DNA from: Betaproteobacteria bacterium
GTDB taxonomy: Bacteria > Pseudomonadota > Gammaproteobacteria > Burkholderiales > Rhodocyclaceae
Direction: 5' to 3'
Length of the DNA stretch: 8,948 bases
NCBI GenBank assembly: GCA_025997095.1
Contig: BNUD01000099.1
Coordinates: 1 to 8,948 of the forward strand
Position numbers and translations under genes: made by a program. The stretch's first letter is position 1. Every line of letters begins with the position of its first letter. Below, in pieces: positions 1 through 6,738 of this stretch. The notes under the pieces are model-generated. The model was not told where the DNA came from. It ran no database searches and saw nothing but the letters and a program-made list of their open reading frames with translations.

Positions 1-20
1 GGGCGTGAATCGGGTATAAC

Positions 21-65
21 GCTGCGGTAGAGTTGCGATAGGGGTGCAATAGGGTTGCGATAAGG
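21..65. repeat. Degenerate 10-12 bp tandem repeat upstream of the toxin-antitoxin promoter
   Basis: Four imperfect units follow each other: GCTGCGGTAGA (21-31), GTTGCGATAGGG (32-43), GTGCAATAGG (44-53) and GTTGCGATAAGG (54-65). The period is close to one helical turn and the array stops just before the TTGACA box of the yefM promoter. It may be a protein-binding array or decayed low-complexity DNA; the sequence alone does not decide. No credible gene covers positions 1-125. Confidence 0.5.
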
Positions 66-67
66 AC

Positions 68-96
68 TTGACATGGCGCGCATCGAGTACAACAAT
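68..96 (+). promoter_or_regulatory. Sigma-70-type promoter for the yefM-yoeB operon
   Basis: A perfect -35 hexamer TTGACA (68-73) is followed after 17 bases by AACAAT (91-96), which matches four of six bases of the -10 consensus. A Shine-Dalgarno sequence AGGGAG (113-118) then lies 7 nt before the antitoxin ATG at 126. The -10 box sits between the two GTAC motifs of the candidate operator, as expected for an autorepressed toxin-antitoxin promoter. Confidence 0.6.
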
Positions 97-103
97 AAGT
101 ACG
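86..103. promoter_or_regulatory. Candidate YefM autoregulatory operator (paired GTAC motifs)
   Basis: Two GTAC palindromes (87-90 and 99-102, within AGTACA and AGTACG) have centres exactly 12 bp apart and bracket the -10 box. The E. coli yefM-yoeB operator is known for TGTACA-core palindromes with the same centre-to-centre spacing, so YefM and the YefM-YoeB complex probably repress here. The cores are AGTACA/AGTACG rather than TGTACA, so this is inference from spacing, position and a four-base core. Confidence 0.45.
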
Positions 104-125
104 TAAACGAACAGGGAGCGCAAGG

Positions 126-377
126 ATGGAAACGGTAAACTACAGCGAGGCAAGAAAGAATTTTGCTGCCATCATGAACAAAACCAACGACGACAAAGCG
201 CCGCTCCTGATTACGCGCGGCGGCGGCAAACCCTGCGTGTTGATCGCCTTCGACGAGTACGAGGCGCTTGAGGAAACCGCTTACCTGCTGCGCTCGCCCG
301 CCAATGCCCGCCATTTGCAGGAATCCATCGCCGACCTTGACGCCGGACGCGGCAAGGAAAGGGCGCTTCTGGAATGA
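126..377 (+). CDS. yefM: Antitoxin of the YefM/Phd family (type II toxin-antitoxin)
   Basis: This 83-residue protein has the same length as E. coli YefM and closely matches it as I recall the sequence. The N-terminal half (about 1-55: V-N-Y-S-E-A-R-K-N-F, P-L-L-I-T-R, C-V-L-I-A-F-D-E-Y) is the Phd/YefM DNA-binding and dimerisation fold. The C-terminal half (E-E-T-A-Y-L-L-R-S-P-A-N-A-R, about 49-62, and a polar tail) is the disordered arm that wraps and neutralises YoeB. It should act in the cytoplasm as both toxin inhibitor and operon repressor. The ATG at 126 is preceded by AGGGAG at 7 nt. Its stop overlaps the toxin start as ATGA (374-377), the usual translational coupling of such pairs. 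It looks intact. Confidence 0.93.
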   Translation: METVNYSEARKNFAAIMNKTNDDKAPLLITRGGGKPCVLIAFDEYEALEETAYLLRSPANARHLQESIADLDAGRGKERALLE

Positions 378-631
378 GGCTCGTCTTTTCAGATCAGGCA
401 TGGGATGATTACCTTTATTGGCAACAGGTCGATAAAGCCATTCTGAAAAGAATCAACGAACTGATCAAAGACATCAAACGCGCTCCGTTTGCAGGCATCG
501 GCAAGCCAGAGGCGCTGAAACATCATCTTTCCGGTTTCTGGTCGCGGCGCATCAATTCAGAACATCGGATTGTTTATCGGGTCAATGAGGATGACAGTTT
601 TGAAATGGCATCTTGTCGCTACCATTATTAA
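374..631 (+). CDS. yoeB: YoeB-family toxin, ribosome-dependent mRNA endoribonuclease
   Basis: This 85-residue protein (E. coli YoeB has 84) carries the family hallmarks W-D-D-Y-L-Y-W (10-16), G-K-P-E-A-L-K-H (43-50), L-S-G-F-W-S-R-R-I (52-60), E-H-R-I-V-Y (63-68) and the C-terminal C-R-Y-H-Y. The catalytic residues known from E. coli, E46, R65 and the penultimate histidine (here H84), are all present, so the toxin is predicted active. Free YoeB cleaves mRNA in the ribosomal A site and stops translation; bound YefM blocks it. The start overlaps the antitoxin stop by 4 nt. The final codons (CAT TAT TAA) coincide with the terminus of the repeat starting at 625, so the last tyrosine codon and the stop lie inside that element. 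Confidence 0.93.
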   Translation: MRLVFSDQAWDDYLYWQQVDKAILKRINELIKDIKRAPFAGIGKPEALKHHLSGFWSRRINSEHRIVYRVNEDDSFEMASCRYHY

Positions 632-764
632 TCCGGCAATCAAATATACCGTCTGGCGCACGACGATGGCATTTGGTAGGGCGGGATCAAAGAGCGCGCC
701 GGACGTTACATCCGGCGGTTTCGGAGAAACCGCCCTACCTAAAGCCTGTGGCAGCATATGGCGT
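625..764 (-). repeat. Truncated copy of a palindromic MITE-like element (inverted relative to the copy at 7076-7237)
   Basis: From TTATTAATCCGGCAATCAAA (625 on) to CATATGGCGT (ending at 764) this matches the reverse complement of 7097-7237 over about 140 bp with roughly a dozen differences, including a one-base deletion in the central palindrome. Inside are GTAG (676-679) and CTAC (735-738) and a perfect 9-bp stem GGCGGTTTC/GAAACCGCC (714-722 and 726-734). The left terminal repeat is present. The right one, expected after 764, is missing, so this copy is truncated and probably immobile. No transposase is encoded. Confidence 0.85.
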
Positions 765-779
765 TATGGTAAATTTTTT

Positions 780-806
780 GGAACCTTCGACTTCATCAGG
801 CACAAA
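780..806 (+). promoter_or_regulatory. Possible sigma-E-like promoter upstream of rseP (weak)
   Basis: GGAACC (780-785) resembles the GGAACTT -35 element of sigma-E promoters and is followed after 16 bases by ACAAA (802-806), close to the TCAAA/TCTGA type -10. rseP, bamA, skp and lpxD are sigma-E-activated genes in E. coli, which makes the placement plausible, but the match is partial and the stretch could be chance. It starts 16 bp after the truncated repeat. Confidence 0.25.
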
Positions 807-843
807 CTTCGGTTTGAAATTTCCTCCTTCAGGGGGATAACCA

Positions 844-874
844 GGCACGGGAGCGGCGTCAGCGCTTCCGTGCC
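844..874. repeat. 12-bp inverted repeat in the rseP leader
   Basis: GGCACGGGAGCG (844-855) pairs with CGCTTCCGTGCC (863-874) with one mismatch around a 7-nt loop, ending 31 nt before the rseP start. There is no following T-run, so it is not a typical terminator. The wording (GGGAGCG, GCGCTTCC) resembles the hairpins at 6301-6327 and 7251-7275, so it is probably another decayed repeat. Confidence 0.5.
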
Positions 875-905
875 GTGTCGCCCGATCATGGGCGTGGATT
901 GAAAC

Positions 906-2300
906 ATGACTTCTTTTATTCTCTATCCGCTCGCTTTTGTCGTACTGCTGGGCGTTCTGGTGGTCATTCACGAATTCGGTCATTTCGCCGTGGCGCGGCT
1001 TTGCGGGGTCAAGGTGCTGCGCTTTTCCGTCGGCTTCGGGCGGGTGTTGTGGAAGCGGCGTTACGGTAAAGACCAGATGGAATTGACGCTGTGCGCCATT
1101 CCCCTGGGCGGCTATGTCCGCATGGTGGATGAGCGCGAACTGGAAGCGGGGGAGCAAATCGCGCCGGAGGATTTGCCGCGCGCTTTCAATCGTCAAGGGG
1201 TGGGCGCGCGCAGCGCGATTGTCGCGGCTGGCCCTGTCGCCAATTTCCTGCTGGCGTTGTTGATTTACTGGCTGATGTTCATGGTGGGCAGCGACGCGCC
1301 GCTACCTGTGCTGGGGACGCCGGACGCGGCATCGCCCGCTGCCGTGGCGGGCATTGCCAATGGCGACCGGGTGCGCTCCGTGGGCGGGGAGCCGGTGGTG
1401 ACGCTGGAGGATTTTCATCTGCGCCTGATGCGTCACGCGAGCATGAACGAGAGCGTCGAACTGGAAGTGATCGACCGCCAGCAAATGACGCAAACGCGAC
1501 TTCTGGACATGCGGCGGCTGGCGGAAAAGAACTGGGAGGGCAACCCGCTGGATATTCTGGGCTTGCGCCTGTATCAACCGCCTTTCGAGCCGATTGTGGG
1601 CGAGGTGCTGCCCGATTCGCCCGGCGAGAAGGCGGGGCTGAAAACCGGCGACCGTGTACTTGCCATCGAAGGTCAGTCCGTGCAACGCTGGAGCGAATTC
1701 GTGGATGTGGTGCGCCGTTCGCCGGAAGCGTCTTTGTCGGTTGTCATCGCGCGGGGCGAGCGGGAGATGAACATTGCCCTGACGCCGGAGAAAAACGGAA
1801 AAATCGGGCGCGTCGGCGTGGGGGTGTCGGAGGCGGAAGTGGAAAAATTGCGGGCGGCGTTTGACGAATTGCATACGGTGGTGCGCTACGGCCCCATCGA
1901 CGCGGCGAGCAAAGCGGGGCGCGCGGCGTGGGATCAAACGGCGCTCACGCTCGTGATGATGGGCAAAATGTTCACGGGCGAAGTGTCCTGGCGCAACCTC
2001 TCAGGCCCGGTCACGATTGCCGACTATGCGGGCAAGACCGCACGCATCGGACCAGACGCCTATCTCAAATTCATGGCCATCGTCAGCCTTTGCCTGGGGA
2101 TTTTCAATCTGCTGCCCATCCCTGTATTGGATGGCGGGCATTTGTTGTATCATGCGCTCGAACTCATCAAGGGTAGTCCCGTTTCGGAGAAGGCGATGGA
2201 AGTGGGGCAGAAGATCGGGCTTTCACTCCTGGCGACCTTGATGATTTTTGCGTTTTTTAACGATTTCAGTCGCCTGCTGACTCCCTTGTTCAATGGTTGA
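906..2300 (+). CDS. rseP: RseP, site-2-type intramembrane zinc metalloprotease
   Basis: RseP performs the second, intramembrane cut of the anti-sigma factor RseA in the envelope-stress cascade and also clears remnant signal peptides. The 464 residues (E. coli 450) show a first membrane helix (about 4-28) carrying the zinc site H22-E23-F-G-H26, a second helix near 101-127, two PDZ domains (about 130-205 and 225-305; the second contains the conserved A-G-L-K-T-G-D-R-V at 243-251), and the third metal ligand in N-L-L-P-I-P-V-L-D409-G-G (401-411), followed by a last helix near 437-452. All catalytic residues are present. The ATG at 906 has only a weak Shine-Dalgarno (GGATTG). bamA starts 3 nt after the stop, so the two are co-transcribed. 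Upstream cdsA and dxr, the usual neighbours, are replaced by the toxin-antitoxin pair and a repeat. Confidence 0.96.
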   Translation: MTSFILYPLAFVVLLGVLVVIHEFGHFAVARLCGVKVLRFSVGFGRVLWKRRYGKDQMELTLCAIPLGGYVRMVDERELEAGEQIAPEDLPRAFNRQGVGARSAIVAAGPVANFLLALLIYWLMFMVGSDAPLPVLGTPDAASPAAVAGIANGDRVRSVGGEPVVTLEDFHLRLMRHASMNESVELEVIDRQQMTQTRLLDMRRLAEKNWEGNPLDILGLRLYQPPFEPIVGEVLPDSPGEKAGLKTGDRVLAIEGQSVQRWSEFVDVVRRSPEASLSVVIARGEREMNIALTPEKNGKIGRVGVGVSEAEVEKLRAAFDELHTVVRYGPIDAASKAGRAAWDQTALTLVMMGKMFTGEVSWRNLSGPVTIADYAGKTARIGPDAYLKFMAIVSLCLGIFNLLPIPVLDGGHLLYHALELIKGSPVSEKAMEVGQKIGLSLLATLMIFAFFNDFSRLLTPLFNG

Positions 2301-2303
2301 TGC

Positions 2304-4595
2304 ATGAAGAAAAAACTTTGCGCTGTTCTGGTCGCGGGTATCGTTGCCAGCGCCGCCCAGGCTTTTGAGCCTTTTACCATTCGGGATATTCGCGTCGAAG
2401 GCATCCAGCGCACGGAAGCCGGCACGGTATTTTCCTATCTGCCTGTCAAGGTGGGCGACACCTTGAGTGACGAGCAGGCGGCGCAAGCGATTAAAACGCT
2501 GTTCGCCACCGGCTTCTTCAAGGATGTGCGGATCGAGGTGGAAGGCAATGTGCTGGTCGTGGTGGTGGAAGAGCGTCCCGCCATCGCCCGGATTGATTTC
2601 ATCGGCATGAAAGAGTTTGAAAAAGACCAGATCATCGCCGCCATGAAGGAAATGGGGCTGTCGGAAACCCAGATTTTTGACCGCGCCCTGCTCGCGCGCG
2701 CCGAACAGGAATTGAAGCGTCAATACCTGACACGCGGCAAATACGGGGTGCAAATCACCACTACCACCACGCCGTTGGAACGCAACCGGATTGGCGTCAA
2801 TTTCAACATCGTTGAAGGCGACGCGGCGAAAATCCGCGATATTCACATTGTGGGCGCAAAAAATTTCCGCGAAAAAGAACTGCTCGACCTGTTCGAGCAA
2901 ACCACGCCTGGCTGGCTCACCTGGTACACCAAGAGCGACCAGTATTCGCGGCAAAAACTTTCCGCCGACCTGGAAAAGCTGCGCTCCTTCTACATGAATC
3001 GCGGCTATCTGGAATTTGAAGTGGATTCCACGCAGGTGAGCATTTCGCCGGATAAAGAGAGCATCTACATTACCGTCAATATCAGCGAAGGCGAGCGTTT
3101 TCAGATTTCCGCCATCAAGCTGGCGGGCGAACTGATTTTGCCGGAAGACGAAATTCGCACGCTGATTCCCTTGAAGCCGGGGCAGGTGTTTTCGCGCGAA
3201 GCATTGAACAACACCACCAAGCTGGTCGCCGACCGGCTTTCCGACCGGGGCTATGCCTTTGCCAATGTCAATGCCGCGCCGGAAATCGACAAGGAAAACC
3301 GGCAGGTGGCGTTCACCATCTTCGTTGATCCCGGCAAGCGCGTTTATGTGCGCCGCATCAACGTCACGGGCAACACCCGCACCCGCGACGAAGTGATCCG
3401 TCGGGAAATGCGGCAGATGGAAGGCGGCTGGTACAACGCCGAGCAAGTGAAAATTTCCCGCGAGCGGGTCGACAAACTCGACTACTTTACCGATGTCACG
3501 GTAGAAACCCCGCCCGTGCCGGGCACGGCAGACCAACTGGACGTGAACCTGAACGTGACGGAAAAACCCACCGGCAACATCATGCTGGGCGCGGGTTTTT
3601 CCAAAGAAGAAAAAGTCATGCTCTCCGGCTCCATTTCGCAAAACAACATTTTCGGCAGCGGCAAGCACCTGACTTTAGGGGTGAATACCAGCAAGTTAAA
3701 CCGCGTCCTGTCCCTCTCTTACACCGATCCCTATTACACCGTTGACGGCATCAGTCAGGGGATTGACGTCTACCACCGCACCTTCAAGCCCACCTCTTCC
3801 ACCATCGACATCGGCGACTACGAAAGCGCGTCGACTGGCGGCGGCATTCGTTTCGGCTTTCCCATTTCCGAGCGCGAATCCATCGGCGTGGGGCTTGCCA
3901 TTGACCACACCAAAATTGATGTGTATAGCCAAAGCCCGTGGCGTTATCGGGAGTTTGTGCGGGAATACGGCAAGTCCAACATCACGCTCCCCGCGACGGC
4001 GTGGTGGGTGAGCGATGGCAAGGACAGCGCCATTTTCCCGACCCGGGGCGTCTATCAGCGGGCGTCAGCGGAAGTCGCCCTGCCCGGCGGTGATTTGCAA
4101 TACTGGAAACTCACTTACCAGTACCAGCGTTATTTCCCGCTCTCCAAACGGTTTACGCTCATGGTGAATGGCGAAGTGGGGATTGCGGATGGCTTTGGCA
4201 AGAACAGCGACCTGCCGTTTTACAAGAATTTCTACGTAGGCGGCATCAATTCCGTGCGCGGCTACGCTTCGTCCAGTCTGGGGCCTGCCGACGAGTTTGA
4301 CGCGGACGAACGTCTGGGCGGCAATCGCAAGGCTGTGGGGAACGTCGAAGTGCTGTGGGGGCTGCCGGGCTATGACAAGAGCCTGCGCATGGGCTGGTTC
4401 CTTGATGCGGGTCAGGCTTACAACAAGGGCAAAAAGCATCGCAATTACGATGATAGTATCCGCATGTCCACCGGTCTTTCCCTGTCCTGGATTTCCCCCA
4501 TCGGGCCTTTGAAATTCAGCATTGCCAACCCCTTGAATGACAAGAAGGGGGATGATACCGAAACCTTCCAGTTCCAAATGGGTTCCACTTTTTAA
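2304..4595 (+). CDS. bamA: BamA, outer-membrane beta-barrel assembly protein
   Basis: BamA is the essential Omp85 core of the BAM complex that folds beta-barrel proteins into the outer membrane. The 763 residues (E. coli 810) begin with a signal peptide (M-K-K-K, hydrophobic core, cut after A-Q-A about residue 20). Five POTRA domains follow (about 24-91, 92-172, 175-263, 266-344 and 347-420), then the 16-strand barrel (about 421-763). The loop-6 signature V-R-G-Y is at 651-654, and the C-terminal beta-signal ends F-Q-F-Q-M-G-S-T-F, with the terminal phenylalanine typical of Omp85 proteins. There is no frameshift or truncation. It starts 3 nt after rseP and is followed after 16 nt by skp. The POTRA text (L-T-W-Y-T-K-S-D-Q-Y-S near 205-215) is of the betaproteobacterial type as far as I recall. 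Confidence 0.97.
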   Translation: MKKKLCAVLVAGIVASAAQAFEPFTIRDIRVEGIQRTEAGTVFSYLPVKVGDTLSDEQAAQAIKTLFATGFFKDVRIEVEGNVLVVVVEERPAIARIDFIGMKEFEKDQIIAAMKEMGLSETQIFDRALLARAEQELKRQYLTRGKYGVQITTTTTPLERNRIGVNFNIVEGDAAKIRDIHIVGAKNFREKELLDLFEQTTPGWLTWYTKSDQYSRQKLSADLEKLRSFYMNRGYLEFEVDSTQVSISPDKESIYITVNISEGERFQISAIKLAGELILPEDEIRTLIPLKPGQVFSREALNNTTKLVADRLSDRGYAFANVNAAPEIDKENRQVAFTIFVDPGKRVYVRRINVTGNTRTRDEVIRREMRQMEGGWYNAEQVKISRERVDKLDYFTDVTVETPPVPGTADQLDVNLNVTEKPTGNIMLGAGFSKEEKVMLSGSISQNNIFGSGKHLTLGVNTSKLNRVLSLSYTDPYYTVDGISQGIDVYHRTFKPTSSTIDIGDYESASTGGGIRFGFPISERESIGVGLAIDHTKIDVYSQSPWRYREFVREYGKSNITLPATAWWVSDGKDSAIFPTRGVYQRASAEVALPGGDLQYWKLTYQYQRYFPLSKRFTLMVNGEVGIADGFGKNSDLPFYKNFYVGGINSVRGYASSSLGPADEFDADERLGGNRKAVGNVEVLWGLPGYDKSLRMGWFLDAGQAYNKGKKHRNYDDSIRMSTGLSLSWISPIGPLKFSIANPLNDKKGDDTETFQFQMGSTF

Positions 4596-4598
4596 CGC

Positions 4599-4604
4599 AG
4601 GAGA
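4599..4604 (+). promoter_or_regulatory. Ribosome binding site that fixes the TTG start of skp
   Basis: AGGAGA lies 7 nt before the TTG at 4612, ideal spacing. An in-frame ATG at 4630 is 25 nt away and would cut the positively charged start (N-I-K) from the signal peptide. An in-frame ATG at 4537 lies inside bamA and would bury the signal peptide behind 25 residues. Confidence 0.75.
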
Positions 4605-4611
4605 ATCAATC

Positions 4612-5127
4612 TTGAACATCAAATCCATCATGGTCGCCAGTCTTTGCGTCGGCGCGCTGACAACCCCGTTTGCCGCTGCCCTCGCACAAGGGGCGGAATT
4701 GAAAATCGGGTACGTGGATACCCAGCGGGTCTTTCGCACCGCGCCTGCCGCGGTCAAGGCGGCGAAGGACATCGAAAACGAGTTTTCCGCCCGTGATCAG
4801 AATCTGCAAAAAATGGCGAAGCAGTTGCAAACCTTGCAGGAGTCCGTGGAGAAAAACGCGCTCACCCTGTCGGAAGCCGAGCGGAGCAAAAAAGAACGCG
4901 AGTTTTCTGACCTTTCCCGCGAATTTCAACGCAAACAACGGGAATTCCGCGAAGACCTGAGCCTGCGCCAGAACGAAGCCAACGCCGCCATCATCGAAAA
5001 AGCCAACAAGGTCATCAAGCAAATCGCCGAGACCGAAAAACTCGATCTGGTGCTTCAGGATGTCGTTTGGGTCAGTCCGCGCCTGGACATCACCGACAAG
5101 GTGGTGAAGGCGCTCTCCGACAAGTAA
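4612..5127 (+). CDS. skp: Skp/OmpH periplasmic chaperone (TTG start)
   Basis: Skp is a periplasmic trimeric chaperone that holds unfolded outer-membrane proteins on their way to BamA. From the TTG at 4612 the protein has 171 residues (E. coli 161 precursor). It has a signal peptide (about 1-26, ending A-L-A-Q-G), the opening strand L-K-I-G-Y-V-D-T-Q-R-V-F that begins the OmpH family, a long charged coiled-coil arm rich in E, K, R and Q (about 48-130), and a C-terminal segment returning to the body (L-D-L-V-L-Q-D-V-V-W-V-S). The TTG start is chosen from AGGAGA at 7 nt and the intact signal peptide; it may keep translation below that of bamA. The gene sits between bamA (16 nt) and lpxD (9 nt), as in most proteobacteria. 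Confidence 0.93.
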   Translation: MNIKSIMVASLCVGALTTPFAAALAQGAELKIGYVDTQRVFRTAPAAVKAAKDIENEFSARDQNLQKMAKQLQTLQESVEKNALTLSEAERSKKEREFSDLSREFQRKQREFREDLSLRQNEANAAIIEKANKVIKQIAETEKLDLVLQDVVWVSPRLDITDKVVKALSDK

Positions 5128-5136
5128 TTCACGTTC

Positions 5137-6237
5137 ATGTCGGCACATGCGGTGACGTTGACGCTGGGCGAGATTGTCCGGCGTCTTTCGCATGTCTGCG
5201 CGGGCGAAGTGCGTGGCGAGGCGGCAACGCCCATTGACCAGATTGCCCCCCTGCAAAGCGCAGAATCCGGTCAAATCGCTTTTCTGGCGAACCCGAAGTA
5301 CAAAAAACACCTGCACACGACGCGCGCCAGCGCCGTGATTTTGCATCCGAATCTGGCGTCGGAATTGCCTGAAGTGAATGGCAAACGCATGGCGGCGATT
5401 CTGACCCCCAAGCCCTACGTCTATTATGCCCGCGTCGCCGCCCTGTTAAACCCGCCCACGCGTCTTGCCGCTGGCGTGCATCCGACGGCGAGCGTTGAGA
5501 GCGATATTCCCGCGTCCTGCCACATCGGCGCGGGGGTTTCTATCGGCGCGGGCGTGACCCTGGGCGAACGGGTGGAAATCCGCGCTCATGCGACGATTGC
5601 GGCGGGCGTGAGCATTGGCGCGGACAGCGTGATTCATCCCGGCGTCAGCATTTACGCCGACTGTCAGATTGGTGAACGTGCCATTCTGCATAGCGGCGCG
5701 GTCATCGGCGCGGACGGTTTTGGTTTTGCCCCCGACTTTGCGGGCGAGGTTGCCAGCAATGGTTGTGGCGAATGGGTCAAGATTCCCCAGATGGGCAGGG
5801 TCATCATCGGCAATGACGTGGAAATCGGCGCCAACACCAGCATCGACCGGGGCGCGCTGGAAGACACGGTGATTGGCGACGGCTGCAAGCTCGACAACCA
5901 GATTCAGATTGGACACAACTGTGTCATCGGCGCGCACACCGTCATCGCCGGTTGCGTCGGCATCGCCGGGAGCGCCCATATCGGACACCACTGTGCCCTG
6001 GGCGGCGCGGCGATGATTCTGGGACACCTCGAAATCGCCCCCGGCACGGAAATCTCCCCCGGCAGCATGGTGATGAAAAATATCAGGGAACCCGGCAAAT
6101 ACACGGCGCTTTATCCGCTTGAACGGCATGAGCAGTGGCTCAAAAACGCCGCGCAACTGCGGCATCTGGAAAAACTGACGGCGCGAGTGGAAAAGCTGGA
6201 AAAGCTGCTGGAACAGGCGCAGAGCAAAGACATCTGA
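5137..6237 (+). CDS. lpxD: LpxD, UDP-3-O-(3-hydroxyacyl)glucosamine N-acyltransferase
   Basis: LpxD adds a 3-hydroxyacyl chain from acyl-carrier protein to the 2-amino group of UDP-3-O-acyl-glucosamine, the third step of lipid A synthesis, as a cytoplasmic homotrimer. The 366 residues (E. coli 341) show the N-terminal uridine-binding domain (about 8-105, with I-A-F-L-A-N-P-K-Y 47-55), a left-handed parallel beta-helix of hexapeptide repeats (about 113-315), the D-G-F-G-F loop (193-197), W-V-K-I-P-Q (213-218) and D-R-G-A-L (237-241). H260 in Q-I-G-H-N corresponds to catalytic H239 of E. coli. The C-terminal helix ends in a charged coiled coil (about 335-362). The ATG at 5137 lacks a clear Shine-Dalgarno, suggesting coupling to skp 9 nt upstream. 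fabZ, lpxA and lpxB, which normally follow, are absent; palindromic repeats begin within 5 bp of the stop. Confidence 0.96.
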   Translation: MSAHAVTLTLGEIVRRLSHVCAGEVRGEAATPIDQIAPLQSAESGQIAFLANPKYKKHLHTTRASAVILHPNLASELPEVNGKRMAAILTPKPYVYYARVAALLNPPTRLAAGVHPTASVESDIPASCHIGAGVSIGAGVTLGERVEIRAHATIAAGVSIGADSVIHPGVSIYADCQIGERAILHSGAVIGADGFGFAPDFAGEVASNGCGEWVKIPQMGRVIIGNDVEIGANTSIDRGALEDTVIGDGCKLDNQIQIGHNCVIGAHTVIAGCVGIAGSAHIGHHCALGGAAMILGHLEIAPGTEISPGSMVMKNIREPGKYTALYPLERHEQWLKNAAQLRHLEKLTARVEKLEKLLEQAQSKDI

Positions 6238-6241
6238 CTTG

Positions 6242-6327
6242 CCTGGGAGCGTCGGCGGCACCAAAGGCGGTTTTAAGATTTTTCGTGCGAAACCAACCCC
6301 GCCGGCGGGGACGCCGGCGCTCCCAGG
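6242..6327. repeat. Palindromic repeat directly after lpxD
   Basis: CCTGGGAGCGTCGGCG (6242-6257) pairs with 6312-6327 (CGCCGGCGCTCCCAGG) with one mismatch. A nested perfect 7-bp stem GCCGGCG/CGCCGGC (6301-6307 and 6312-6318) closes a GGGA loop. There is no T-run, so it is unlikely to be a simple rho-independent terminator for the lpxD operon, although the hairpin may stabilise the mRNA end. A smaller relative lies at 7251-7270. Confidence 0.7.
6275..6300 (+). repeat. Left arm of a distant inverted repeat (partner 6890-6915)
   Basis: These 26 bases match the reverse complement of 6890-6915 at 23 positions (core AAGATTTTTCG). The two arms enclose the roughly 590 bp holding most of the short GTAG hairpins. 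This could mark the ends of one larger insertion or be two copies of another dispersed repeat. Confidence 0.6.
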
Positions 6328-6373
6328 GGGACGCGGTTTGTCGGTTTCATGCAAGAAGTTTTTTGCCGCCACA

Positions 6374-6450
6374 GGGCACGGCACGCCGTGCCCCTACAGG
6401 CGATCCGCCCATTCCCCGACATTTGCCGATGTTCCCCGTAGGGGCACGGC
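6374..6450. repeat. REP-like pair, second arm truncated
   Basis: The first unit (6374-6397) has perfect 9-bp stem arms GGGCACGGC/GCCGTGCCC (6374-6382 and 6385-6393) and ends in CTAC. The inverted partner (6438-6450) starts with GTAG but keeps only GTAGGGGCACGGC. The spacer holds GATCCGCCC (6403-6411), which recurs inverted in the spacer of the complete pair at 6739-6805, so both derive from one element. Confidence 0.75.
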
Positions 6451-6457
6451 TTTACTT

Positions 6458-6490
6458 CCTCTCCCCTTGTGGGAGAGGGCTGGGGAGAGG
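6458..6490. repeat. CCTCTCCCC / GGGGAGAGG inverted repeat
   Basis: CCTCTCCCC (6458-6466) pairs perfectly with GGGGAGAGG (6482-6490), and a nested alternative pairing with GGGAGAGG (6471-6478) is possible. Translated in one frame it gives the P-L-P-L-W-E-R-A-G-E-R-G string that I recognise as a frequent spurious peptide from intergenic repeats in many proteobacteria. Confidence 0.65.
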
Positions 6491-6548
6491 GGTAAGCTTT
6501 TCCGTGCCCGGCATCAGGTATCAGAGGTCAGGTGACAGTAAAATGGGG

Positions 6549-6601
6549 GGGAGCATCCTGCTCCCCATTCCAAACCCACGGGAGTAGGATGCTCCCGCTA
6601 C
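6549..6601. repeat. REP-like hairpin ending in CTAC
   Basis: GGGAGCATCCTGCTCC (6549-6564) pairs with GGAGTAGGATGCTCCC (6581-6596) with one mismatch over a 16-nt loop, and CTAC follows at 6598-6601. On the minus strand this is a GTAG-headed hairpin, the layout of a REP element, with a stem unrelated to that at 6374 or 6739. Confidence 0.7.
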
Positions 6602-6610
6602 ATCGTCATT

Positions 6611-6677
6611 GCGAGGAGCGCAGCGACGCGGCAATCTCTCATTATTGCCAAGATTGCCGCGTCGCTACACGCCTCGC
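6611..6677. repeat. Imperfect inverted repeat of the widespread 'CEERSDAAI' type
   Basis: Positions 6611-6637 pair with 6651-6677: outer 6 bp (GCGAGG/CCTCGC), a 5-bp mismatched block, then a perfect 16-bp block AGCGACGCGGCAATCT. In translation the left arm gives H-C-E-E-R-S-D-A-A-I, a string I recognise as a common spurious product of an intergenic repeat in many bacteria. No gene is inferred. Confidence 0.75.
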
Positions 6678-6738
6678 TTTTGACGCCGCTGGGCGTCGCC
6701 GTCCACTTGGGAGCGCCGACAATCCGTGTCAAACATTC

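Noticed and set aside
73..138. 21-codon frame M-A-R-I-E-Y-N-N-K-Y... with AAGG 7 nt upstream, ahead of yefM
   Set aside because: It overlaps the promoter, including the TTGACA box, and the candidate operator, and runs into yefM in another frame. A transcript starting downstream of the -10 box would not contain its start.
735..1196. Minus-strand open frame of 153 codons across the rseP start
   Set aside because: It is the antisense of rseP plus the repeat-derived leader, with no start signal or recognisable domain. RseP on the plus strand is certain.
2223..3668. 481-codon minus-strand open frame opposite rseP/bamA
   Set aside because: Shadow of bamA: its composition (rich in H, R, F, A) is that of the reverse complement of GC-rich coding DNA, and it shows no domain.
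6242..6327. Rho-independent terminator after lpxD
   Set aside because: The stem is strong but not followed by a T-run, and a related hairpin occurs at 7251-7270 away from any gene end, so a dispersed repeat explains it better.
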